Assembly: GCA_031277685.1 (NCBI GenBank)
Contig: JAITLV010000329.1
Coordinates: 1 to 39,158, forward strand
DNA from: Sphingobacterium sp.
Lineage (GTDB): Bacteria > Bacteroidota > Bacteroidia > Sphingobacteriales > Sphingobacteriaceae
Length of the DNA stretch: 39,158 nucleotides
Reading direction: 5' to 3'
Below the pieces are notes generated by a model, which was not told where the DNA came from, did not search any database, and saw only the letters and a list, made by a program, of their open reading frames with translations. Each line of letters opens with the position of its first letter. The first letter of the stretch is position 1. Of the stretch, positions 15,020 to 23,562 are shown one piece after another. Made by a program: the position numbers and the translations under genes.

Positions 15020-18000
15020 CTATTTAAAATTTAACTCCAGACCCATCGATACCGATTTCATTATTGGGTATCGCATGCCGTTATTTGAACCCAGTTCGGG
15101 ATCCCAAAGCTTAAAATCACTGATTGTTAACAAATTATTTCCACGTAGGAATATCCTAAAATTTCGGATAGAAAGATGATCCAGCAATTGTGACGGTAAG
15201 CTATACCCTACCTCAACATTGCGCAAGCGAACAAAACTCATATCGCGCAACCACCAAGTAGACGCCAGATTGTTATTGGCACTTTGGTAATCCGACAGCC
15301 GTGGGTAAAAAACATCCTGGCTGGGGTTGTTCACGGTCCATCTGTCTGAAACATTGTCAAACATATTTCCCATGGCACCATTGGCACTTCCGGGAATAAA
15401 ATTAGAACCACCGATAATACGGTAGGTCCGCGAAATTCCCTGGAAAAAGAAGCCGAAATCAATGGCCTTGTACCGCAGGTTGGAGCCAAAACCGAATACG
15501 ATCTGCGGATCTTCGGTACCACCAATTGCTGTTCTGTCAAGTGCATCGACGACTCCATCATTATTCAGGTCACGGTAGCGGATATCGCCGGGACGAACCG
15601 GCCCGAAGGTATGCCGTGGGATATCGGGACGTAGTGTACCATTGGACACATCTGAAAAATCAGCATCGGTAAACAGTCCCTCATCAATAAAGCCAAACAG
15701 CTGTCCAATCGGCTTGCCGGTAGAGGAACGTGCGCTGCCCACCACTGCAATAGGCTCATCTTGCTCTAGGATTTTATTACGGGCATAGGTAAAGGTGCTA
15801 CGTACGGAAAGGAAAAAATTTGGATTCAGCTGTTTGTTCAACTCAAGTGACACATCTACACCTTTATTGTTTACGCGCCCAAAATTTGCCCATGGTGCAT
15901 TGGTAAAACCGCTGGAACCGGGAATGGAGCGGCGCTGCATAAAAATATCCTCCCGATTCTCATTAAATAAATCAAGCTGAAATTCTAATGCTCGCCATAA
16001 ACCGAGTTCGATACCAATATTGGATTTGGTGACTGTCTCCCAAGTAAGGTTGCTATTCCCCTGATCGCCTTCCATACGGCCTGCACGCTTAAAGTCGTTG
16101 TTTAAGCCCCAGGTGTAACCGCCGGTCTCATTAATGGTCGTGATATAAGCGAACCGACGGCCATCAAGCTTATCGTTACCGACAAGTCCATACGAACCGC
16201 GAAGTTTGAGTTTGGAGAATGTACTTTTCAGCTGTTGCATAAATGGTTCTTCGGATATGTACCAACCCAAGGCAAAGGAAGGAAAGAAACCGTAGCGTTT
16301 GCCGGGTGCAAAGTTTTCGGAGCCATTATAGCCAAAGTTGAACTCAGCGATATACCTATTGTTATAGTTGTAGGAAAATCTACTAGCTATCCCTTGATTC
16401 CGATAAGGCAACAGATCCCCATTATCGTAGTTGCGCTGATTGTACAAGAACATGCCTTCTACATTGTGATTGCCAAAAGACTGGGTATAGTTGATGGCTC
16501 CTTCGAGGTACATGCTTTTATCGCCCCAGTCTGATTTTTTTTCATAACCTAAGAATTCTTGGCCATAGCTGTCAATCACAAGCTGTAGTTTTCCGTTTTC
16601 GTCCCTCCCGATGGCTGGATTATAATAATCCGGACTTTTACTTCTTACGACGGACGTGTTTGAATACCTATCAAACGAGAAAAGCCCCCTTGCTTTTAAT
16701 CCCTTGAGCCAAAACGAAAGATCCTGCTCTACAGCAAATAAGGATTCGATTTTGCTTGCACTGATGCGTTCGTAGCCACTTTGCGTGGCCAAAGCCCAGG
16801 GATTTGTGCGCTGTGGCGTACGTGGTATCTCACCTGAAGAATAAATGGTGGGATGTACATATGGAGGAATCGTAAATGCTTCCTGAAATAGGTCATCCAC
16901 ACTTTGGGGCGCACGGGTCCGATCCTGCAGATAGCCGCCAATATTGAGCCGGAAGAGTGTGGTCGGACTGACATTAATATCCACATTGGAGCGTACATTA
17001 TAACGGTTTAAACGGGAGGAAGAGTTCCATGCCTGTTTCTCATCACGTTCGATCAAACCACCCTCGCGATAATAGGAGGTAACCAAGGAGTAGCGCAGGA
17101 TATCCGATCCTCCATTGACGCTCACATTACCTCTTGAATTGCCAGCGCGATCGCGGAGTACAGCATCGAGCCAGTTGACATCTGGATAAAGATCTGGATC
17201 AGTTTGGTTCCGGATATTTTCGATTCGCTCTTTAGAATATAATCCCTGTTCGCCCCGTTCCTCCCGGATGCTGTTCATGACTTCAAGGTAATCAGCAGCC
17301 CCAACAAATTTAGGGAGCTGCACGGGTGATGTGATGCCCTGCTCAAAACGGGCAGAAACATTGGGCTTTCCCACCTTTCCCCTTTTGGTGTTGATCAGGA
17401 TTACACCATTTGCACCACGAACACCATAGACCGCACTTGCTGCGGCATCTTTTAGGATCGAAAATGACTCGATCTCTTCGGGATCCATATTGTCCAACGA
17501 ACGTTCTACTCCATCGACAAGGATCAATGGACTGCGGCTTCCCCCGAAGGTGCTGATACCACGTATCCAAAAATTCGAATTATCATACCCCGGTTCACCA
17601 GAGCGCTGTACTGCGATGATGCCTGCCAATTGTCCAGCAAGATTATTGCTCATCGAACGGGAGGTCCCAACCTGCAATCGTTTGGGTTCAATAGTCGTGA
17701 TTGCCCCTACCACAGAAGCTCGCCGCTGTGTACCAAAACCGACAACGACTACTTCATCCAGCGCGCTAACGCTGTCGGCAAGCACTACAGTATAGTCTCC
17801 GGTTGCCTTAAGCGCTACGCGTTGACTTACATAGCCGACCAAACTCACTGTAAAATAACTATCCTGGCGTTCCAATTTGAGTGTAAACTGACCATCCTCA
17901 TCGGTAGAAGTGGTGTTTTTACCTTGGCCGCTGCTCACGGTCGCCCGGGCGAGGGCGACCTGGCGATGGTTGACCACACGGCCGACCGCCACGCGCTCCT

Positions 18001-18370
18001 CCTGTACTGTAGCCTGCCTAGCATAACGCTTTACAATGATCGTATTGTCGTTTACGGTATAAGAGGCTTTTAAAGTTGAAAAAATTCGATCCAGAACCAC
18101 CTTTATCGGCTGATCTCTGAACGTCATCGAAATACGTTTGGAATCGTCAATATCGTTTGGCGAATAAATAAATTTTAAACCTGTTTTGGAATTTAGCTCT
18201 TTAAATACCTGCTTTACTGGCAGGTTGTTAAAATCTAGGGTAATGTTTTTTTGGATATCAAAGAATGGCCTGGCTGAACTAAATAACCAGACAAGACAGC
18301 CCAAAAAAAGGCATAAAAAGTTTCGCGCAAACTTAATTTGTTTGCGGGATGTCATAAGTAATTTATACAT
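15020..18370 (-). CDS. SusC/RagA-family TonB-dependent transporter with N-terminal STN signalling domain
   Basis: About 1116 residues from the ATG at 18370. A longer start at 18403 exists but puts the signal peptide unusually far in; the hydrophobic core is FLCLFLGCLVWLF. Order of domains in the mature protein: secretin/TonB short N-terminal (STN) domain (VKQVFKELNSKTGLKFIYS), carboxypeptidase-regulatory-like domain, the linker LDEVVVVGFGTQRR, plug (LAGIIAVQRSGEPG; ILKDAAASAVYG), then a 22-strand barrel ending in a SusC-type GLELNFK. The STN domain is what FecR anti-sigma factors sense, and a FecR and ECF sigma gene lie directly upstream. It imports a ligand captured by the SusD partner. Confidence 0.95.
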   Translation of the reverse strand: MYKLLMTSRKQIKFARNFLCLFLGCLVWLFSSARPFFDIQKNITLDFNNLPVKQVFKELNSKTGLKFIYSPNDIDDSKRISMTFRDQPIKVVLDRIFSTLKASYTVNDNTIIVKRYARQATVQEERVAVGRVVNHRQVALARATVSSGQGKNTTSTDEDGQFTLKLERQDSYFTVSLVGYVSQRVALKATGDYTVVLADSVSALDEVVVVGFGTQRRASVVGAITTIEPKRLQVGTSRSMSNNLAGQLAGIIAVQRSGEPGYDNSNFWIRGISTFGGSRSPLILVDGVERSLDNMDPEEIESFSILKDAAASAVYGVRGANGVILINTKRGKVGKPNVSARFEQGITSPVQLPKFVGAADYLEVMNSIREERGEQGLYSKERIENIRNQTDPDLYPDVNWLDAVLRDRAGNSRGNVSVNGGSDILRYSLVTSYYREGGLIERDEKQAWNSSSRLNRYNVRSNVDINVSPTTLFRLNIGGYLQDRTRAPQSVDDLFQEAFTIPPYVHPTIYSSGEIPRTPQRTNPWALATQSGYERISASKIESLFAVEQDLSFWLKGLKARGLFSFDRYSNTSVVRSKSPDYYNPAIGRDENGKLQLVIDSYGQEFLGYEKKSDWGDKSMYLEGAINYTQSFGNHNVEGMFLYNQRNYDNGDLLPYRNQGIASRFSYNYNNRYIAEFNFGYNGSENFAPGKRYGFFPSFALGWYISEEPFMQQLKSTFSKLKLRGSYGLVGNDKLDGRRFAYITTINETGGYTWGLNNDFKRAGRMEGDQGNSNLTWETVTKSNIGIELGLWRALEFQLDLFNENREDIFMQRRSIPGSSGFTNAPWANFGRVNNKGVDVSLELNKQLNPNFFLSVRSTFTYARNKILEQDEPIAVVGSARSSTGKPIGQLFGFIDEGLFTDADFSDVSNGTLRPDIPRHTFGPVRPGDIRYRDLNNDGVVDALDRTAIGGTEDPQIVFGFGSNLRYKAIDFGFFFQGISRTYRIIGGSNFIPGSANGAMGNMFDNVSDRWTVNNPSQDVFYPRLSDYQSANNNLASTWWLRDMSFVRLRNVEVGYSLPSQLLDHLSIRNFRIFLRGNNLLTISDFKLWDPELGSNNGMRYPIMKSVSMGLELNFK

Positions 18371-18418
18371 TTGAAAATTGATTAATAGTTGATCATTATC
18401 CAAAGCCTTTACGGCACG

Positions 18419-18451
18419 ATTAGGAATGTAGCAGCATTCCTAATTTTTTTT
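18419..18451. terminator. Hairpin at the FecR-SusC junction (U-tract on the plus strand)
   Basis: ATTAGGAATG (18419-18428) pairs perfectly with CATTCCTAAT (18435-18444) around a 6-nt loop, followed by eight T on the plus strand. Read on the plus strand it is a textbook intrinsic terminator, yet the genes run the other way. On the minus strand the stem comes right after the FecR stop and lacks a U-tract. It may stop antisense transcription, or separate expression of sigma/FecR from SusCD. Confidence 0.7.
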
Positions 18452-19580
18452 ACGGATTTGCTTGTGTTACATATATCTTTCCTTTCTTTTCTGAATAGTT
18501 TATATTATTGGTCATTTTAATGATATTTAGGACTTCCCGAATATCTTCGTATCTGCTGATCATACCCGTGATCGGAAGATTTGCGATCGCTGGTTCGATA
18601 TCAATCTCAGCTCCATACCACTGTTCAAATTCAAGCACGACATCCGCAAAGTTTTCATTGTCGAAGTAAAATAAGCCTTTTCGCCAAGCATTGGCTTTTT
18701 CGATATCCTTGGACTGGATCAGTAAAATCTTCGGTTTATCTTTCTGTATGAAAGCCTGTTGACCAGGCTTAATCAGCACTTGGGTGCCGAAGTGATTGTG
18801 TGTAAGTCGGATACTGCCTTCGCTCAACAGGACATTTTCCTCCAAGCCGTTGGCGGTATTAACGTTGAATTTGGTACCTAGAACTTCAATGGTCTGTAAG
18901 GAAGAGTGAACCAAAAAGGGAACTTTCCGTCCCATAGCATACTGTTTATGTACATCAAAGAAAACCTCTCCCCTAACATGTACAGAGCGGTTACCCTTAT
19001 TGAAGTTGGGATCAAGCTCTAGTGATGCCATATAGTTGAGCCACACCTGTGTACTGTCGTCCAACAAAACTGAAAAGACACGTCGTGAAGGATTCTCAAT
19101 CCGTAGTTTACTGTTACCGACCGTTTGCGCGAGTGTGCCAAGTGCCAGTACTTTTTCTTCGTTTATTGTCGTGTAATGACTGCCTGGAGGCAATGTATCC
19201 AATAGATCAAAATGTTCTTGACTGCCGACGAATAAAGATGGGTTTTGGCGATTTACCTGTTGCGGGCCGTCAGCAATATTGTCATGGTTGATAAGCCGAT
19301 AAGATATATATATGCCCAGCACGACAAATAGACTTGCGGCCGCGTACCAGGCCGTATGTAGACGGTATGTAGATACCCGACGTTTTTCAATGCGCTGCTG
19401 CACCCCTGCTTTGATTTCTACACCGATACGCGCTAGATCTTCAGTCGCAGATTTGCCCCTGTCCATGGCATCATACAGATGTTCGACAAGCTTTTGCTCC
19501 TTATGATTCGCACTCCCCGAAATATATCGATCGAGAAGATCTTTTAAAACTGCACGAACATGACGTTTCCTTTCAGACAT
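18450..19580 (-). CDS. FecR-family anti-sigma factor
   Basis: 376 residues. A cytoplasmic N-terminal part of about 80 residues would bind the sigma factor. One membrane helix lies at about 84-101 (AASLFVVLGIYISYRLI). The periplasmic FecR domain at about 160-270 includes VWLNYMASLELDPNF, RSVHVRGEVFFDV and IEVLGTKFNVNTAN. A C-terminal DUF4974-type STN-like domain follows, with GLFYFDNENFADVVLEFEQW. It relays ligand binding by the SusC STN domain to the ECF sigma encoded 67 nt upstream. Its stop overlaps the T-run of the junction hairpin. Confidence 0.93.
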   Translation of the reverse strand: MSERKRHVRAVLKDLLDRYISGSANHKEQKLVEHLYDAMDRGKSATEDLARIGVEIKAGVQQRIEKRRVSTYRLHTAWYAAASLFVVLGIYISYRLINHDNIADGPQQVNRQNPSLFVGSQEHFDLLDTLPPGSHYTTINEEKVLALGTLAQTVGNSKLRIENPSRRVFSVLLDDSTQVWLNYMASLELDPNFNKGNRSVHVRGEVFFDVHKQYAMGRKVPFLVHSSLQTIEVLGTKFNVNTANGLEENVLLSEGSIRLTHNHFGTQVLIKPGQQAFIQKDKPKILLIQSKDIEKANAWRKGLFYFDNENFADVVLEFEQWYGAEIDIEPAIANLPITGMISRYEDIREVLNIIKMTNNINYSEKKGKIYVTQANP

Positions 19581-19647
19581 ATCAGATGGTTTATAATGGT
19601 CCCTTTCCTATATGTCGTTGTCACCCCTGGTAATTCCCAAAAAAAAA

Positions 19648-20199
19648 TTAAAAAAACATGAAAAGAATTTTGTGTATCAGATCTTTTAACGTGTTTGTTG
19701 TATTGAGCAATTGATTTTGAACGGTTTTGGTAGATATTCCAAGCAATTTAGCGATCTCCTTGACCGTCTTATCTTCGTTGTACCGTAATTGGAATATGAC
19801 TCTACGCTTGTGTGGCATACGTGCGATCCATCCGTTGAGCATGGTTTGGAGCTCAACTTGTATATATCGCTCATCTGCAGTTGATCCGTCACTCAACTTT
19901 TCGACCAGTGTTTCCAGTTCGTCAAAATACTTTTTCTCCTTTCTAAACTTGTCAATCACTTTAAAACGTACAGCTTGACAAAGATAATGGTCTATATCTT
20001 GAATCGTTTTGCGATCACGTTTCTCCCATAAGTCAATGTATATATCTTGAACAATTTCTTTTGCGACATTTTCATCTTGTAGCCTTCGAAAAGCGATTTC
20101 ATACAACTTCTTCCAGCTACGATGATAAAGTTCGTCAAATGCGCCTTCATTTGATTCTTTCACCAAAAGAAAAAGATCCTCTAGACTCATACTACGCAT
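19648..20199 (-). CDS. ECF-type RNA polymerase sigma-70 factor
   Basis: 183 residues. Region 2 is seen in FDELYHRSWKKLYEIAFRRL and EIVQDIYIDLWEKRD. Region 4 is seen in RMPHKRRVIFQLRYNEDKT followed by the helix-turn-helix VKEIAKLLGISTKTVQNQLL. Together with the downstream FecR and STN-bearing SusC it forms a cell-surface signalling unit in which substrate arrival should switch on the SusCD genes. An upstream CGAAATTA at 20221-20228 is one base away from a -7 box on the minus strand, so the gene's own promoter is uncertain. Confidence 0.93.
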   Translation of the reverse strand: MRSMSLEDLFLLVKESNEGAFDELYHRSWKKLYEIAFRRLQDENVAKEIVQDIYIDLWEKRDRKTIQDIDHYLCQAVRFKVIDKFRKEKKYFDELETLVEKLSDGSTADERYIQVELQTMLNGWIARMPHKRRVIFQLRYNEDKTVKEIAKLLGISTKTVQNQLLNTTNTLKDLIHKILFMFF

Positions 20200-20543
20200 A
20201 GCTAACGATTTATAATGTTGCGAAATTATAGCGGTTTAAAATTGATAGATGCAATATATAAATTCTGAGGGGAACTTCCTATACATGTTACACATTCGAC
20301 AAACTGATAAAGCCATTAAATAGTTTTAGCTAGGTCGCCGAAATCTCCAAGTTGGTTTGCCTGTAAGTATCAAAAAAACAACAGCTTAAAACTGGATAGG
20401 TTTAAGGATACAATTTAACTCAGATTTTGGATTAAATTTCAAAAGCGAAAATAGAATAAATTTTAACTCTCTTTTAACTGAATATGATATTTGTGGATAT
20501 TCTTTAGAAATATCTTTGACACCACAGCACGTAAATCGCAAGA
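20200..20543. other. Intergenic region with a short HU-like remnant
   Basis: This 344-nt AT-rich spacer is upstream of the sigma gene and downstream of the RibD-C gene. It holds the imperfect -7-like CGAAATTA (20221-20228) and the LGDFG-coding remnant listed separately. I see no other gene. Confidence 0.4.
20316..20369 (-). pseudogene. Short LGDFG-coding remnant (possible HU-like gene fragment)
   Basis: A minus-strand frame reads YLQANQLGDFGDLAKTI and stops. The DNA behind LGDFG (20338-20353) matches 15 of 16 bases at 11868-11883, in the same orientation. Both may derive from HU-family genes, whose core contains LGDFG. Too short for a firm call. Confidence 0.25.
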
Positions 20544-21098
20544 TTAATCATCAATCCTTGGTTGATAATACAATATGACTGATCCTCCGGCAAAAGTTTT
20601 TGTTTTTAACAGTCTGAGAATAATTCTGTTATTTATGTTTTCAAATAACGACAAGCCACTTCCGACAATAACTGGATATACACATAATTGAAATTCGTCA
20701 ATCAGATTAATTTTCATTAATTGAATAATTAAACTTCGGCTTCCCACTAAAATATCTTCACCTGGTTGCCGTTTTAAATTCAGAATTTCTTCTTTCAATT
20801 CTCTCCTTGCAAACTTTGCACTTTCCCATTCGATATTTTTCAGTGTATTAGAAAATACAATCTTAGGAATTTTATCAATTGCCAAGGCGAAGTCATCCAT
20901 TGATTTTTCACCTGAGGGATTGTTTATAAACGGTTTCCAATATTCCATAAGCTGATAGGTGATCCTCCCATATAAAATCACATCTGCTTGATTTAATAGA
21001 TCAGTATAATGTTTATGTATCTCTTCATCGGGAATACCAGACGTATGATCACACAAGGCATCTAGTGTCATATTAAAGGCTGCAATTACTTTTCTCAT
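20544..21098 (-). CDS. RibD C-terminal / dihydrofolate-reductase-like protein
   Basis: 184 residues, cytoplasmic. The N-terminus MRKVIAAFNMTLDALCDHTSG, the pyridine-nucleotide loop ADVILYGRITYQLMEYW and the second nucleotide loop EDILVGSRSLIIQLMK match the RibD_C family (pyrimidine reductase fold, related to DHFR). The stand-alone form of this domain, as in E. coli YyaP-like proteins, is common in soil and environmental bacteria, and its substrate is unknown. Length is normal. No operon partner: 344 nt of spacer on one side and 676 nt on the other. Confidence 0.88.
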   Translation of the reverse strand: MRKVIAAFNMTLDALCDHTSGIPDEEIHKHYTDLLNQADVILYGRITYQLMEYWKPFINNPSGEKSMDDFALAIDKIPKIVFSNTLKNIEWESAKFARRELKEEILNLKRQPGEDILVGSRSLIIQLMKINLIDEFQLCVYPVIVGSGLSLFENINNRIILRLLKTKTFAGGSVILYYQPRIDD

Positions 21099-21774
21099 AT
21101 CCTTCTAATTTTAATTGATCATTAAATTTATAGATTTCTTATTTTAGTAGGCTTTACATATGACAAGATTGGACTTTAATTTAGCTATTCTTTCGTATCA
21201 AGATCGTTCGAGCTCATCGATACATTTATTTATACTCCATACCGAGCTGTTAAGATACTACTTATTGCATCTAAAAAATTAACTGTCGCAATTATAAAAG
21301 TCTATAACTCCCGCTTCTAATTTTGAAGCCCATTTTGATTACTTTAACAAATGAAATAATGTTTATGAGCAGTTGAATAAGCGATAACGGCATTTTGACA
21401 CGCTCCTGAATAATATCTAGTAGCGTATTTTCGATATGCATCCAAGACGCATTTAAAATAAAAAATAAACAGCTACCGATGCGCTTATATAAAATAGATT
21501 TTTTTAATGATCTCCTTTTATAATTTTAAATTTGAATCACACTAAAAAGATCGATTCGGAATGCATCCAGGCAGACAGTACCAAGTGGGATCCCAATGCT
21601 GGCAATCCACCTCATGAGCGAGACAAATTAACGAACAAAAAACACACAATCCTTGATAATTACCACAACAGCCACACTGCCATCCAAAGGAAAGCATGTA
21701 TAACCCACTTTTTAATTATGCCGAATTCGACATAATTAAAAGTCAATCAATACTTAGCAGTTATAAAATCAGTA
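21099..21774. other. 676-nt intergenic region
   Basis: The stretch is AT-rich, with no convincing gene. A 67-codon frame at 21532-21735 opens with TTG, has no family resemblance and an odd polar composition, so I leave it out. The right end carries the hairpin at 21710-21741. Confidence 0.45.
21710..21741. terminator. Hairpin downstream of the SGNH esterase gene
   Basis: TTTTAATTATG (21710-21720) pairs with CATAATTAAAA (21731-21741) around a 10-nt loop. The arms themselves supply A- and U-runs on either strand. It lies 34 nt past the esterase stop (21775, minus strand) and could end that transcript, though an all-AT stem is weak. Confidence 0.4.
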
Positions 21775-22842
21775 TTAAAGAATAGCCTCTACTTTAGCGC
21801 CAATTATTTTTAGCATCCTTTCAAATCCTACATCAGTTGGGTGTGTGCCATCCACCGTTCCTTCGGAATCATCACCTATCAAATGATCAGTTGGTAAGTA
21901 ATATAAATCTTTATATCCTGCCTGCTGTAGTCTTTCAAATTGCTGCCTAAAACTCTTATTTTGCTCAACCAATCGGGCACTCCATTTAAGATTATAGTTA
22001 CCTATCTGACGTGTGATACTTTCTATGAGTAATATGGGTATCTTCGGATGAGATTTACGAAGCCGCGCCACGAAATTGAAGGTTCTTTCTTTCACCTCCT
22101 CTGGGCTGCTATTTGGAACACAATCCATGATAATCAAATCTATGGGACCAATATCGCTCAGCATATCAGCTACCGCAGGCTCCATACGAGCGTTGCCACT
22201 AACGCCCATGTTGATCACATTGGCATTCAACCTACGCCCTAACTGAGCCGGATACGCTAAGCCTGGACGGCTAGCCGAAGCGCCATGGACAATACTAGAT
22301 CCATAAACCACTACCGTTTTATTAAATAATTGCCTAGTGGCTAAAAATGATGCTTTCTCATCAATAATCACATCAAAATCCAATAATTCTTTATACAAAG
22401 GAAAGTAAAGAAGAAATTCTTTTTCGGTTTTGGCCATATCTTCGACCAATATAGCCTTACTTTCTGCATTCTTGAGATCGGGACGAGCCACCCCCGCAAA
22501 GCGCCAGCCGTCTGCTTCTCTTACATACACATCAAATCCCCGTGACATAATCGGTGTTGAATTATTGCCCAGTTCCGCATCGACAGTCTTCCATCTCAGG
22601 GATAATTTGCTGGTATTACTCTTAAAAGTAACAAACATTCCCGTAGCATGGGTATACAATTTCTTTACGGCAGCAGGAAGTTCTTTATACTTTAATGTGT
22701 CTACCCGGTGAAATTTCGGGGTATTTTCAAAAGGTCTTCCCTGAATCTCAAATTTAGAAGCAGGAATTACTTGTTGCGCATAAATAGAAAATGAACCACA
22801 AATGAGAATGAGTGAGAGAAGAGTACTGATCTTTTTTTTCAT
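21775..22842 (-). CDS. Exported SGNH/GDSL-type esterase with N-terminal beta-sandwich domain
   Basis: 355 residues. Signal peptide 1-22 (ending YAQ). Residues about 25-165 form the beta-rich N-terminal domain found before bacterial SGNH esterases of the carbohydrate-esterase kind. The catalytic domain shows block I YGSSIVHG (Ser183), the GNARM block (Asn217), and the Asp331-x-x-His334 pair in VDGTHPTD, so the active site is complete. Such enzymes deacylate sugars or cell-wall and plant glycans in the periplasm. It is monocistronic; the upstream spacer contains a strong hairpin at 22963-23000. Confidence 0.88.
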   Translation of the reverse strand: MKKKISTLLSLILICGSFSIYAQQVIPASKFEIQGRPFENTPKFHRVDTLKYKELPAAVKKLYTHATGMFVTFKSNTSKLSLRWKTVDAELGNNSTPIMSRGFDVYVREADGWRFAGVARPDLKNAESKAILVEDMAKTEKEFLLYFPLYKELLDFDVIIDEKASFLATRQLFNKTVVVYGSSIVHGASASRPGLAYPAQLGRRLNANVINMGVSGNARMEPAVADMLSDIGPIDLIIMDCVPNSSPEEVKERTFNFVARLRKSHPKIPILLIESITRQIGNYNLKWSARLVEQNKSFRQQFERLQQAGYKDLYYLPTDHLIGDDSEGTVDGTHPTDVGFERMLKIIGAKVEAIL

Positions 22843-23213
22843 TGCACTTTAAATTAATATGAACAGAAATCATAACTGGTTTAATCATTGCCGTATCTAT
22901 TCTCGAAACGACTATCTCCAAAATTAGGATAATAACTTCGATAAAGGTTTTGATAGCACAAGATAATAAAATCCGCCCCATAAGGAGCGAATTTTATTAT
23001 TTAGCATATTGATACTTTAAAGTTTCTATTTTCGCATCCATGTCCACGTAAACCCATCCATTGCTCCAAAGACTTTTCCAGTATCAATCGAGTTCTGATT
23101 TGATCGTCTGTTAAATACTATCATAAATAAAAACGTAATACATGAATTTTATAAATTGTACTATGGAAAACTAAACATTTTGGCATTATCTGTTAAACCA
23201 TTTGTTTTATTTT
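22843..23213. other. Intergenic region with a strong hairpin
   Basis: This 371-nt AT-rich spacer between divergent genes holds the hairpin at 22963-23000 and no gene I can support. No perfect TAnnTTTG element was found for either flanking gene. Confidence 0.4.
22963..23000. terminator. 17-bp stem-loop with G-U pairs, terminator-like
   Basis: ATAATAAAATCCGCCCC (22963-22979) and GGAGCGAATTTTATTAT (22984-23000) pair over 17 positions around a 4-nt loop. The two imperfect positions become G-U pairs only in minus-strand RNA, so the structure seems maintained for leftward transcripts. Both ends are U-rich. No minus-strand gene ends close by: the nearest is the XusC-like gene at 23563. Confidence 0.5.
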
Positions 23214-23510
23214 ATGAAAGTATACTTCTTAATACCGTTTTTATTTTTCATCATAGCATGTCAAAGTAACGATCAAAAACAGCCAGCATTCACAACGCAA
23301 AAACAAGCATTTGACTATGCTACCGTTGAAGATGACTATGCTGAAATTTTGGGTGCTATAATTGTCTATGACTCCTCTTTTAATGAAGTAGCTAAAACTA
23401 TAAAACCAATGGCCTATATTCACCAATGGTTCATCAAGGATTCACTATATAATGCTTACGAAAAAGACTTTATGCCCAACGGTCAACGGATTCATTTAGA
23501 TACTGCTTAA
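23214..23510 (+). CDS. Small lipoprotein, unknown function
   Basis: 98 residues from the ATG at 23214, which gives a clean lipoprotein signal (MKVYFLIPFLFFIIACQSND, lipobox IIAC). The remaining 80 residues are polar with a mixed pattern (FDYATVEDDYAEILGAIIVYDSSFNEVAKTI). No family recognised. It runs toward the end of the Xus-like operon, 53 nt away and convergent with it. Confidence 0.55.
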   Translation: MKVYFLIPFLFFIIACQSNDQKQPAFTTQKQAFDYATVEDDYAEILGAIIVYDSSFNEVAKTIKPMAYIHQWFIKDSLYNAYEKDFMPNGQRIHLDTA

Positions 23511-23562
23511 CCTAGCGGTCCTCGCTATTAGACATAATATATAAAATCAGCTATTTTTAGCC

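Noticed and set aside
17630..18073. 147-codon frame antisense to the SusC gene
   Set aside because: Shadow of a firmly identified SusC plug and STN region; no signal, domain or promoter.
13126..20199. Polysaccharide utilisation locus
   Set aside because: SusC and SusD with sigma/FecR are present, but no glycosidase, lyase, esterase or sulfatase is linked, so a saccharide substrate cannot be claimed.
21532..21735. 67-codon frame in the 676-nt spacer
   Set aside because: TTG start, unusual polar composition and no recognisable family; no upstream promoter at a suitable distance.
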